This document shows, in pieces, positions 17,587-25,846 of a DNA stretch of 36,668 bases. This DNA is from Pseudomonas sp. S37 (lineage in GTDB: Bacteria > Pseudomonadota > Gammaproteobacteria > Pseudomonadales > Pseudomonadaceae), in NCBI RefSeq assembly GCF_016658545.1, contig NZ_JACVZC010000057.1:1-36668 (forward strand), given 5' to 3'. Each line of letters starts with the position of its first letter. The first letter of the stretch is position 1. Below the pieces are notes generated by a model. That model had not been told where the DNA came from. It saw only the letters and a program-made list of their open reading frames with translations, and ran no database searches. Position numbers and translations under genes: made by a program.

Positions 17587-17606
17587 ATCACTTCAAGGAG
17601 AAAAGC

Positions 17607-18245
17607 ATGTCACTCAAGGAAAAACTCGACAGCGTCAAACTGCAGATGGCCCAACTGCCCGCCGAAGTGCTGGAGAAGTTCGCGACCTCGCTGCAGGCCC
17701 TGATTGCCCGACACCCCGAAACCCATGCACTAAAGGCCGGCGACAACGCACCACTGACGGTACTGGAAGATGCCGATGGCAAAGCGGTGGACCTGCGCGC
17801 CTTGCTGGCGCGCGGCCCCCTGGTACTGGTGTTCTACCGCGGCCTGTGGTGCCCCTTCTGCAATGTCACGCTGAGCGAATACCAACAGGTCGTGGCCGAC
17901 CTCGCCAACAGTGGTGCGACCTTGGTGGCCATTTCCGCCCAGAGCACCGCAGCCACCCTGCAAACCCGCGAAGCCCTGGGTGTGCGCTATCAGTTGCTCA
18001 GCGACCCAGGCAACCAGCTGGCGCGCCAGTACGGCATCGTCTTCGAACTGGAGCCCGAACTGGAAGCGGTCTACCGCGCCCTCGGCGCCGACCTCAAGGC
18101 ACTCAATGACAGCGACGACCTCAGCCTGCCAATGGCCAGTGCCTTCGTCATCGGCCAGGACGGGCGCATCCGCCAGGCCTTCATCAACGTCGACTATTCC
18201 GAGCGTGCCGAACCCCAGGCACTGATCGAAGCAGCCAGCCACTGA
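17607..18245 (+). CDS. Peroxiredoxin-like (AhpC/TSA) protein
   Basis: This 212-residue thioredoxin-fold protein has an active-site WCPFC motif (Cys82 and Cys85) in VLVFYRGLWCPFCN, followed by a canonical peroxiredoxin-like core (LVAISAQSTAATLQTREALG; SDPGNQLARQYGI). It belongs to the peroxiredoxin-like branch with a CxxC rather than the classic single peroxidatic Cys plus distant Cys. AAGGAG lies 6 bases before the ATG. Within the cluster it could scavenge peroxide from the flavin oxidase and halogenase, or act as a thiol redox step on an intermediate. Confidence 0.87.
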   Translation: MSLKEKLDSVKLQMAQLPAEVLEKFATSLQALIARHPETHALKAGDNAPLTVLEDADGKAVDLRALLARGPLVLVFYRGLWCPFCNVTLSEYQQVVADLANSGATLVAISAQSTAATLQTREALGVRYQLLSDPGNQLARQYGIVFELEPELEAVYRALGADLKALNDSDDLSLPMASAFVIGQDGRIRQAFINVDYSERAEPQALIEAASH

Positions 18246-18257
18246 GTTGTCCTTCCC

Positions 18258-18279
18258 GGCACCGGGCTGGCCCGGTGCC
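18258..18279 (+). other. Intercistronic hairpin before the halogenase-like gene
   Basis: GGCACCGGG and CCCGGTGCC form a perfect 9-bp stem around a ctgg loop, in the 57-base gap between the peroxiredoxin-like and halogenase-like genes. There is no U-tract, so it is probably an mRNA stability or partial attenuation element within the operon. Confidence 0.6.
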
Positions 18280-18302
18280 CCACCTCATCACGGACTGATG
18301 AC

Positions 18303-19967
18303 ATGAAACGTATCGCCATCATGGGTGCCGGCGTGGCCGGCCACCTTGCTGCCCTGTACCTGCGCAAACGCCTGCCAGGCGTGGAAGTGACGCTGATCGG
18401 CCGCCCGGACCGCAAGCGGCCGATCGTCGGTGAATCGACCGTCGAACTGACCACGCATTTCTTCAAGGGTATCGGCCTGGGCAGCCTGCTAGAGGAAAAG
18501 CACTACCACAAGTACGGCCTGACCTATTACCTGAAGCTGCGCAACAACCCGGAATGCCGCAACTATGTGGTCCATGAAGCGCCCGGCGTGATTCGCATGC
18601 CGGCGTATAACCTCAACCGCTTCAGCTTCGACAAAGACCTGCGCGCGATTGTCGCCGACCAGCAGGTGCAACTGGTCGAGGCCGACGTGGCCGCTGTTGA
18701 TTTGCACGAAGGCGAGCATACCCGCCACCGCCTGACACTGCGCAGCGAAGCGCAGACCTGGCAGCTGGATGCCGACTGGGTGGTAGACGCAACGGGCCGT
18801 AACCGCTTCATGGCCAAGAAGCTCAAGCTGCACAAGGAGCCCACCTACCAGCGCAGTACCTTCTGGTTCCGCCTGCGCCAGTTCGACCGCGGCATCCTGC
18901 ACAGCATCAATACCCACAAGGACAAGCACCACTGCTACGACCCTTACTACGTCACCCACCATTTCTACGGTAAGGGTTACTGGATCTGGCTGATACCCAT
19001 GCGCAGTGACGACGGTGCCGACATGATCAGCATCGGCATCACCTACCGCCCGGACATGATCAGCGAACGCATCGGAACGCTGGAGGCCTTCAAGGAGCGG
19101 GTCATGGCCGATCACCCGGTGATCACCGAACTGATGGCCTCGGGTGAAGTCGTCGACCAGCATGCCATGTACAACTACATGTACGAGGCCAGCCAATACT
19201 ACTCCACCGATGGCTGGTTCCTGATCGGTGATGCGGCGTTCACCTTCGACCCGGCCAACAGCGCCGGGCTGGCCTACGTCGCCCAGCAGATCCCGCAGGT
19301 AGCGGCAATGATCGAGAAAGACATCCAGGGCACCCTGACGCCGGCCTACGTCAATTGCCTGGAATCGCACATTCAGGCACAGCTGGCACTGCAGGACACC
19401 TGGAGCAAGTGGTACGAAGTGATGGACGACCCGTTCCTGATGGGCTGGACACTGCTGTTTGCGAACATGGCGTACTTTCACGTGGTGCTGCCGATGTATG
19501 TCAGTGGCGACTTTCTCGATGGCCACCAGGCTCAGCAGTTCGCCGACCTGCTGCCGCGCTACACGCGTGACCTGCAGCCCTCGCCGCTGCCCTTCGCCTG
19601 CCTGCTGCGCGAGGTACGCCGTTCCAACCCAGGCATCAGCCCGCAGATGATCCCCAACCTGTATTCGCGCACCATCAACTTTGCCCTGTACAAGGCCGAC
19701 AACCAGGCTCGCCCGCGCTACGCTGCCAGCTACTTCCTGCGCTCGGCCCTGTTGCGCGTGCGCTTGATGCGCATGGTGCGCTGGAGCCTTGCCCCGCGCC
19801 ACCTGAAACTGCTGGCCCGGCACAGCCTGGGCACCCTGCAAGACCTGGCGCGCGCCGCCAGCCTTCGGCTGATGCCATCACTGTTCTACAAATATGGCGA
19901 GGCGCCAGAGCTGCTCAAGTCGCCGTTCGCCGGCGATGGCGGCTTCCTCGACCTGGCACGGCACTGA
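18303..19967 (+). CDS. Flavin-dependent halogenase-like / NAD(P)/FAD monooxygenase
   Basis: This 554-residue flavoprotein belongs to the tryptophan-halogenase-like superfamily. The FAD-binding GAGVAG is at residues 8-13 and a GESTVELT segment follows. Both halogenase diagnostics are visible: WIWLIP at residues 227-232 (the WxWxIP motif) and FDPANSAG at 315-322 (the FxxPxxSxG motif), next to the GDAAFTFDP flavin segment. The catalytic Lys (Lys79 in PrnA) cannot be placed with certainty; Lys residues in the HKYGLTYYLKLR region are candidates. A long basic C-terminal helical tail (about 440-554) is unusual. No flavin reductase gene is nearby, so reduced flavin would come from elsewhere. It may chlorinate or hydroxylate an aromatic or carrier-free intermediate. 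The start codon lacks a strong ribosome site. Confidence 0.75.
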   Translation: MKRIAIMGAGVAGHLAALYLRKRLPGVEVTLIGRPDRKRPIVGESTVELTTHFFKGIGLGSLLEEKHYHKYGLTYYLKLRNNPECRNYVVHEAPGVIRMPAYNLNRFSFDKDLRAIVADQQVQLVEADVAAVDLHEGEHTRHRLTLRSEAQTWQLDADWVVDATGRNRFMAKKLKLHKEPTYQRSTFWFRLRQFDRGILHSINTHKDKHHCYDPYYVTHHFYGKGYWIWLIPMRSDDGADMISIGITYRPDMISERIGTLEAFKERVMADHPVITELMASGEVVDQHAMYNYMYEASQYYSTDGWFLIGDAAFTFDPANSAGLAYVAQQIPQVAAMIEKDIQGTLTPAYVNCLESHIQAQLALQDTWSKWYEVMDDPFLMGWTLLFANMAYFHVVLPMYVSGDFLDGHQAQQFADLLPRYTRDLQPSPLPFACLLREVRRSNPGISPQMIPNLYSRTINFALYKADNQARPRYAASYFLRSALLRVRLMRMVRWSLAPRHLKLLARHSLGTLQDLARAASLRLMPSLFYKYGEAPELLKSPFAGDGGFLDLARH

Positions 19968-21454
19968 TGACCTTGCCCATGACCCCGGCTGGCAGCAGCG
20001 AGCTGCTGGCCCAGAGCGCCGTGCGCATGGCCGCGCAGATCCGCGAAGGCGCGTTGTCGCCGGTGGCACTGGTGGAACAGAGCATCGCCCGCTGCCAGGT
20101 CGTGCAGCGCCGCTGCAACGCGGTGGCGGTTGCACTGTTCGACCAGGCACGGCGGGCCGCCGAGCAGGCCGAGCGCCAACGTGACCAGGGTGCTGCACTG
20201 GGCCGCCTGCACGGCGTGCCCTTCAGCTTCAAGGAGGGCCTGGGCTTGCTTGGCGCACCCAAGACCTGTGGCTCGACGCTGCGCAGGCAACAGGTTGCGC
20301 AGTTCACGGCCACCGCCGCGCAGCGCCTTATCGATGCAGGCGCCATCCCCGTCGCGCTGGGCAATCAGGCCGAGATGGCACTCTGGCCAGAAACCGACAA
20401 CCCGGTCTACGGCCGCACCTGCAGCCCTTACCAGCGCGAGCGCAGTGCCGGTGGCAGCAGTGGCGGGGATGCCGTGTTGGTAGCCAGCGCCTGTGTGCCG
20501 TTTGCGCTGGGCACCGACGGCGGCGGTTCGGTGCGTATCCCCGCCGCCTGCAACGGCATCTTCGGCCTCAAGCCATCACGGGGGCTGGTGCCATTGACGG
20601 GTCATCTGCCCCTGGATGAGCGTGGCCTGGGGCAAGCGCACAACATGGCCATTGCCCGGCACTTCGCCGCCGGCCCGATGTGCCGGCACGCCGAAGACCT
20701 GCCCGTGCTGCTGGAGATCATCTCCGGCCCCGACCAGCAAGACGGCAACATCACCTGCCGCTATACCCCTCGCCAGGCGCCTGCGCCCCTGCGCAAGCTG
20801 TACCTGTACCAACCCGAACGCCTGAGCCGGGGCAGCCGGGTATCACCGGCCGTGGCCAAGGCATTGGACGACCTGGCCCATCACTACCAGAACCAGGGCA
20901 CCCGGGTTGAACGCTGGCACGCCCGTGAGATGGACGACGGGTTCGGCATCTGGCTGGCCGTGCTCAAGAAAGAAGCCGGCGTGCGTCTGGCCGACATCCT
21001 GGGCGACGGGCAGCCGGTGGCGCACTTCAGCCACGCCTGGCAAGCGCTGGTCGGCAAGCCGCGCCATGCCACCGGGCCCTGGCTGGCTACCTTGCTCGAC
21101 AGCCTCGGCGAATGCGTGGGCAACCCTGGCCTGACCCATCGGCTGCCCAGGCGTGACGCCCTACAGCAGGCTCTGGGCACATGCCTGGATGGGCACAGCC
21201 TGCTGGCGCTGCCAACCCTGCCCGGCGCTTCACCCGGGCACGGCCATGCCCTGCGCTACCCGGGCGACATTGGTTACACCGCACTGTTCAACGTACTGGG
21301 CCTGCCAGCGCTCAGCGTGCCAATGGGGCGCCTCGACGGCGGTTGCCCGGTTGCGCTGCAGCTGGTCGCCGGCCATGGCCAGGAGCACCTGCTGCTGAGC
21401 GCCGCACAGGCTTTGGAACACACATTTGGTGGCTGGCTCGCACCGCCTTTCTGA
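19967..21454 (+). CDS. Amidase-signature family hydrolase
   Basis: This 495-residue protein carries the full Ser-cisSer-Lys triad of amidase-signature enzymes: Lys89 (PFSFKEG), cis-Ser164 in AGGSSGG, and nucleophile Ser188 in GTDGGGSVRIPA. Family spacing is kept (24 residues between the two Ser). It hydrolyses amides or esters. The start overlaps the halogenase stop by one base (TGATG), a sign of coupled translation. In a cluster that probably begins with an N-acyl synthase, a plausible role is removal of the acyl group at a late stage (a prodrug step) or acyl transfer. That is inference; there is no visible signal peptide. Confidence 0.85.
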   Translation: MTLPMTPAGSSELLAQSAVRMAAQIREGALSPVALVEQSIARCQVVQRRCNAVAVALFDQARRAAEQAERQRDQGAALGRLHGVPFSFKEGLGLLGAPKTCGSTLRRQQVAQFTATAAQRLIDAGAIPVALGNQAEMALWPETDNPVYGRTCSPYQRERSAGGSSGGDAVLVASACVPFALGTDGGGSVRIPAACNGIFGLKPSRGLVPLTGHLPLDERGLGQAHNMAIARHFAAGPMCRHAEDLPVLLEIISGPDQQDGNITCRYTPRQAPAPLRKLYLYQPERLSRGSRVSPAVAKALDDLAHHYQNQGTRVERWHAREMDDGFGIWLAVLKKEAGVRLADILGDGQPVAHFSHAWQALVGKPRHATGPWLATLLDSLGECVGNPGLTHRLPRRDALQQALGTCLDGHSLLALPTLPGASPGHGHALRYPGDIGYTALFNVLGLPALSVPMGRLDGGCPVALQLVAGHGQEHLLLSAAQALEHTFGGWLAPPF

Positions 21455-21477
21455 CTCCCCACGTTCAGGACCTCGTC

Positions 21478-22866
21478 ATGACCAACACCCTACACGCCAG
21501 TACCGTGCAGCTCGCGCCTGCGCCCCAGGCGCAATCCGCCGTCGGCTCGCAGGCCGAGCACCTGACCTTGATGTTCCTGCTGCAACTCATCGTGATCTTC
21601 AGCGTATCGCGGCTGATCGCCTGGTTCAGCACCTGCCGCCTCGGCCAGACCCCGGTCGCCGGCGAAATTCTCGCCGGGCTGGTGCTGGGCCCGAGCCTGT
21701 TGGGCTACTTCTTCCCCGAGCAACTGGCCGCACTGTTTGTGCCGCAGACCGCCACCGCGTTTGTAGTCACTGCGCAGATCGGCCTGATCCTGCTGATGTT
21801 CCAGGTCGGCCTGGAGTTCGAGTTCGGCACGCACCTCAAGGGCCGCAAGCGCTCGGTCATACTCATCAGCATGGGTGGGCTGCTGGTGCCATTCGCCAGC
21901 GGCATGCTCACTGCCGAGTACTTCTGGCAACAGATCGACGGTGAAAAACCGGCCCTGCTGGCGTTCCAGCTGTTCTTCGCCACCGCGTTGTCGATTACCG
22001 CCCTGCCCATCCTCGGGCGAATCTTCATGGAGCTGGGCCTGTCGCGCTCACGCGTGGCCACCCTCACCATCGGCGCGGCAGCCATTGACGACGTCTGCGG
22101 TTGGCTGATTCTCGGGGGCGTCACTTCTTTGATCGCCTCGCAATTCAACCCTTGGGCTTCGCTGGCGCGGATGCTGGCGCTGGCCCTGTTCATTCTGCTG
22201 GTGTGTTGCCTGGTGCGGCCGCTGGTGATGCGCTGGATCCTGGGCGACCTGGAACGGCGGCCGCTATCGTCGCAGGGCATATCGTTGATGTTGATCATCC
22301 TGCTGGCCAGCGCAACGGTGACCAACCTGATCGGAGTCTTCTCGATCATCGGCGGTTTCATTCTCGGCGTTGCCCTGCACAGCCAGCGCACGTTCGTGCA
22401 ACAGTGGAATGCCAAGGTCAGTGGGGTCGTCAACGCGTTCTTCCTGCCGATCTTCTTTGCCTATACCGGGTTGCGGACCGACATCGGCGCGCTGCAAGGC
22501 ATGAGCGCGTTGTGGAACTGCCTGCTGATCTGCCTGGTTGCCTTCGCCAGCAAGTTCTTCGGTGCCTATGGGGCCAGCCGCCTGCTCGGCGAGAACCGCC
22601 GCGATGCGGCGCTGATCGGCGTGTGCATGAATACCCGGGCACTGATGGAACTGGTGGTGCTCAACGTTGGTTACGACCTGGGCGTACTGCCCAAGGAGTA
22701 CTTCACCTTGCTGGTGATCATGGCCATCATCAGTACCTTCATCGCCTCGCCACTCATTCGCCTGCTGACAGCCCATGCCAGGCCGCCGCATGAGGCCCCG
22801 GAGGCAACCGAGGCCAGTTGCGGCCGAGGTCAGCGCGAGGTTTCGACGCGCAGCACTTCGGTGTAG
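21478..22866 (+). CDS. Cation:proton antiporter (CPA2 / KefB-type membrane domain)
   Basis: This 462-residue inner-membrane protein has about 12-13 hydrophobic helices and the Na/H-exchanger fold signatures: TPVAGEILAGLVLGPSLLG near the start, LMFQVGLEF, and the ion-binding TIGAAAIDDVCGW segment. The C-terminus ends after the membrane domain, with no RCK/NAD-binding TrkA-N domain. AGGA lies 7 bases before the ATG. As the last gene of the cluster, 23 bases after the amidase, it may help export the product or keep pH and ion balance during its action. Its last 37 bases overlap the convergent gene at 22830. Confidence 0.88.
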   Translation: MTNTLHASTVQLAPAPQAQSAVGSQAEHLTLMFLLQLIVIFSVSRLIAWFSTCRLGQTPVAGEILAGLVLGPSLLGYFFPEQLAALFVPQTATAFVVTAQIGLILLMFQVGLEFEFGTHLKGRKRSVILISMGGLLVPFASGMLTAEYFWQQIDGEKPALLAFQLFFATALSITALPILGRIFMELGLSRSRVATLTIGAAAIDDVCGWLILGGVTSLIASQFNPWASLARMLALALFILLVCCLVRPLVMRWILGDLERRPLSSQGISLMLIILLASATVTNLIGVFSIIGGFILGVALHSQRTFVQQWNAKVSGVVNAFFLPIFFAYTGLRTDIGALQGMSALWNCLLICLVAFASKFFGAYGASRLLGENRRDAALIGVCMNTRALMELVVLNVGYDLGVLPKEYFTLLVIMAIISTFIASPLIRLLTAHARPPHEAPEATEASCGRGQREVSTRSTSV

Positions 22867-23411
22867 ATCGCGTCGACCGTCTGGCCGACCTTGAGGTTTT
22901 TCATGCGTGCCTGCAAGTCAGGGTTCTCGACCTTGACCACTTGCAGCTTGCCTTCCGGCGGCAGCAGGCTTACCTCATGAGTCTTGAGGTCGATCTTCTT
23001 GATCTGCGAAGTTACCCTGACCTGGCGGAACGCCTCGCCGCCCGGGTTGGGGTTTTCGGCTGTGGCACGGATGGTACCGGACTCTTCGCTCGCCTTCGGC
23101 GCCCCGCCAACGTCAGTGTTGAGCACGTAGGCCACTGCACGGGTGACATAGATGTCGACCTGGTCACCGACCTTCAGGTTGGGCAGCGCCTTGGCTTTCT
23201 CGGTCAGCTGGAACGTCACATCCTTCTTGTCATCCGGGCCCTTCACCGTGACCTGGCGGTTGGCCAGGTCGATAGCGGTGACTTGCGTGGTGACGTGACT
23301 TTCCAGCGCTTCGCTGCCAATGGGGATATCGGCAGCCTGCACCGCAAAGCTGGCTGCAGAGGCCAGCGTGGCAAGGGCGACAGCACGAGCGAGAGTACGA
23401 ATCGGGTTCAT
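22830..23411 (-). CDS. Periplasmic hypothetical protein with two repeated domains
   Basis: This 193-residue protein has a clear signal peptide (basic start, Ala/Leu core, cleavage near VQA-A at residue 26-27). The mature part has two similar halves: VTAIDLANRQVTVKGPDDK...LKVGDQVDIYVTRAV and IKKIDLKTHEVSLLPPEGK...LKVGQTVDAIYTEVL. Each looks like a small beta-rich OB-like unit with a shared [LVI]KVG[DQ]xVD core. I do not recognise a named function. GGAAG precedes the ATG. It converges with the antiporter gene and diverges from the siderophore receptor gene. Confidence 0.8.
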   Translation of the reverse strand: MNPIRTLARAVALATLASAASFAVQAADIPIGSEALESHVTTQVTAIDLANRQVTVKGPDDKKDVTFQLTEKAKALPNLKVGDQVDIYVTRAVAYVLNTDVGGAPKASEESGTIRATAENPNPGGEAFRQVRVTSQIKKIDLKTHEVSLLPPEGKLQVVKVENPDLQARMKNLKVGQTVDAIYTEVLRVETSR

Positions 23412-23552
23412 AGGCCTGCTTCCATGTGATCAAGTCCGAATAGGCGCGTGAAATGCTCACGCGCTAACAAGCATAGCCAGTGCCGGCCACCTTGCCGGCC
23501 CTTCCCTTACGACACATTCCGTCGTCATTTCGCCATCCGGAGCCTTGTAATA

Positions 23553-23571
23553 GCAAATGCGAACTCTTTAC
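23553..23571. promoter_or_regulatory. Candidate Fur box upstream of the siderophore receptor
   Basis: The 19-mer starting gcaaatgcgaac resembles the Fur consensus in its left half (GCAAATG-type) and partly in its right half. It sits just upstream of the candidate promoter. Partial match only. Confidence 0.35.
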
Positions 23572-23573
23572 AC

Positions 23574-23601
23574 TTGCTTTACATTTACAAATCGTTACTA
23601 T
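23574..23601 (+). promoter_or_regulatory. Candidate sigma-70 promoter of the siderophore receptor
   Basis: TTGCTT (23574-23579) and TACTAT (23596-23601) are spaced by 16 bases, about 36 bases upstream of the ATG at 23637, within an AT-rich patch unlike the flanking DNA. Confidence 0.5.
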
Positions 23602-23636
23602 TCGTGACCTTCAAAAACAACAAAGAGTCACCTGTA

Positions 23637-25769
23637 ATGGCAAAAAGGTCTGTTGCCCCAGCATCCATTTCCATGCTGGGCCTGCTGGTTGTGCCTGCTG
23701 TTCACGCTGCCGTTCAAACCCAGGCGCAAGGCTCCCTCGCCCTACCCGCCACCGCCGTCACCAGTGCCTACGAGCAGCAAAGCTACAAGGCCAGTGAAAG
23801 CCGCAGTGCCATGAAGATCGACGCGCCGCTGCGCGACATCCCGCAAACCGTCAACGTCGTCCCTGAAAGCGTGATCAAGGACCAAGGCGCGCAGTCGATG
23901 GAAGACGTGCTGAAGAATGTGCCCGGCATCGGCCTGTCCAACGGCGACGGCCAGCGCGACCAGGTGACCATCCGCGGCTTCAGCGCCATTGGCGACATGT
24001 ACATTGATGGTGTGCGTGACGACGCCCTGTACTTCCGCGACCTGTCCAACGTTGAGCGGGTCGAGGTAATCAAAGGCCCGGCAGCCGTGTTGTATGGCCG
24101 TGGCTCTTCGGGCGGGCTGATCAACAGCATCAGCAAGAAACCAAGCTTCACGCCCAAGCGCGAGGTCGGCATGAGCTTTGACAGCGAAGGCAAGCGCCGC
24201 ACCCAGTTCGACAGCGGTTGGGCCGACCCGCAAGGCAACCAGGCGTACCGCGTGACCGGGGCCTTCGAAGACAGCGACACCTTCCGCGACGATGGCTACA
24301 TCGACCGCAAGGCCATTGCGCCGTCGGCCTACTTCCGCCTGTCCGACGACCTGGAACTGAATCTGGGCGCCACCTACCTGTACGATAAACGCCTGATCGA
24401 CTTCGGCATCCCGGCACTGGGCAACCGCCCGGTGGACGTGGACCGCGACAAGCGTTTTGGTTCGGGTGACGCCGACCAGGACTACGCCCGCAGCGAGGTA
24501 TTCTCGCTGACCGCCAGCCTGGACTACCGCATCAACGACAACTTCACCCTGACCAACACCAGCCGTTACTACCGCTACGACCTGGACCGCAACAACACCC
24601 TGGCCGACAGCAGCCCGACGCGTTTCGTCACCGCGCCCAATGGCGAACTGCTGGTCAAGCTCAACCGCGGCAACGTCGCCCGCGACGAATACGGTGTATT
24701 CAACCAGACCGAACTCAAGCAACAGGCGCAACTGGCCGGCATGCAGCACAACCTGTTGTATGGCGTGGAGGTAGGCTTCCAGGACAAGTACCAGCGCGTA
24801 TTCAGCCAGAACAACGTGGCCCAGGTGCCGGTGTACCGCGACGCCCTGGTGCCGGTACCGGAGCATGCCGCCAGCCTGTCGTCCAAGGGCACCAACTTCC
24901 AGCAGACCACCGGCCTGTACCTGCAGGACATGATCGAGCTGAACGAACACTGGAAGGCGCTGGTGGGTGTGCGTTACGACATCTTTGGCCAAGAGTACGA
25001 CGACGACCGTGTGCAGAACGTCGACCTCGACCGCACTGACAAGACCTGGAGCCCACGTGCCGGCCTGGTCTATCAACCCGATGCAATCCAGTCCTACTAC
25101 GTGTCGGTCAGCCGCAGCTACCAGCCTTCGGGTGAAGTGTTCGCAGTCAGCCCGACCAACCAGCACCTGGAACCGGAAGAAACCACCAACTACGAAATCG
25201 GCGCCAAGTGGGACCTGCTCGACAGCCGCCTGTCGCTGACCGCTGCAGTGTTCCGCCTTGAACGCACCAACATGAAGACCGCCGACCCGGCCAACCCGAA
25301 CCTGACCGTGCTGGCGGGCGAGCAGCGTACCGATGGCTTCGAGGCCACCGTCAGCGGGCAGCTCTCGGACAAGTGGCAGATTTATGCAGGCTATGCCTAT
25401 CTGGACGCCGAAATCACCAAGTCCAACAGCAAAACCAACGGTGTGGATAACGAAGGCCAGACCCCCACCCTGACGCCGCGCAACAGCGCCAACGTCTGGC
25501 TTGTGCGTACCCTGACCCCACAATGGCGCGTTGCCGCGGGTGCCAACTACGTCGACGAGCGCTACACCGCACTCGACAACGTGGTGGTAATGCCCGGCTA
25601 CACCACCTTCGACGCCGCGCTGCTATACAGCGTGCCGCAGTGGGACGCCGCGCTGCGCCTGAAGAACGTGTTCGACCGTGACTACTATGCCTCGGCGCAC
25701 GGTTCGGTGGACCTGGTTACCCCAGGGGCACCGCGCACGCTGGAGGCCAGCTTCAATTACCGTTTCTGA
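23637..25769 (+). CDS. TonB-dependent siderophore receptor (Fiu/catecholate-like)
   Basis: This 710-residue outer-membrane receptor takes up iron-siderophore complexes using TonB energy. Residues 1-24 form a signal peptide ending VHA. The plug domain runs about residues 50-170 (DIPQTVNVVPESVIKDQG; VTIRGFSAIGDMYIDGVRD; VERVEVIKGPAAVLYGRGS). A 22-strand barrel follows, ending in the expected aromatic residue (NYRF). The plug wording is typical of catecholate-type receptors such as Fiu, so catechol siderophores are the best guess, not a proof. The ATG at 23637 is preferred over longer readings from 23448 because it begins the signal peptide and follows the promoter and an AAAGAG site. Confidence 0.93.
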   Translation: MAKRSVAPASISMLGLLVVPAVHAAVQTQAQGSLALPATAVTSAYEQQSYKASESRSAMKIDAPLRDIPQTVNVVPESVIKDQGAQSMEDVLKNVPGIGLSNGDGQRDQVTIRGFSAIGDMYIDGVRDDALYFRDLSNVERVEVIKGPAAVLYGRGSSGGLINSISKKPSFTPKREVGMSFDSEGKRRTQFDSGWADPQGNQAYRVTGAFEDSDTFRDDGYIDRKAIAPSAYFRLSDDLELNLGATYLYDKRLIDFGIPALGNRPVDVDRDKRFGSGDADQDYARSEVFSLTASLDYRINDNFTLTNTSRYYRYDLDRNNTLADSSPTRFVTAPNGELLVKLNRGNVARDEYGVFNQTELKQQAQLAGMQHNLLYGVEVGFQDKYQRVFSQNNVAQVPVYRDALVPVPEHAASLSSKGTNFQQTTGLYLQDMIELNEHWKALVGVRYDIFGQEYDDDRVQNVDLDRTDKTWSPRAGLVYQPDAIQSYYVSVSRSYQPSGEVFAVSPTNQHLEPEETTNYEIGAKWDLLDSRLSLTAAVFRLERTNMKTADPANPNLTVLAGEQRTDGFEATVSGQLSDKWQIYAGYAYLDAEITKSNSKTNGVDNEGQTPTLTPRNSANVWLVRTLTPQWRVAAGANYVDERYTALDNVVVMPGYTTFDAALLYSVPQWDAALRLKNVFDRDYYASAHGSVDLVTPGAPRTLEASFNYRF

Positions 25770-25786
25770 TCAAAGCTAGATCTTGC

Positions 25787-25822
25787 GCTGCCTACGCGGG
25801 CCTCATCGCCAGCCTAGGCAGC
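25787..25822. terminator. Possible bidirectional hairpin between convergent genes
   Basis: GCTGCCTA (25787-25794) and TAGGCAGC (25815-25822) are inverted over a 20-base loop between the receptor gene and the convergent lipoprotein dehydrogenase gene. There is no U-tract on either side, so support is weak. Confidence 0.3.
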
Positions 25823-25846
25823 ACACTACGTCTGCTGCCACGGCGT

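Noticed and set aside
18489..19841. A 450-codon antisense frame opposite the halogenase-like gene
   Set aside because: It is composed of repetitive Val/Ala/His/Gln-type shadow translation with no motif or ribosome site, while the + strand carries FAD and halogenase motifs.
21181..21477. 99-codon N-terminal extension of the antiporter
   Set aside because: It overlaps the amidase gene in another frame and has Arg/Pro-rich shadow composition; the ATG at 21478 has a ribosome site and leads into the membrane domain.
23742..25523. A 593-codon open frame opposite the TonB receptor gene
   Set aside because: The protein is low in family-like features and is the antisense shadow of a GC-rich gene with third-position bias. 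The + strand frame has a full receptor structure.
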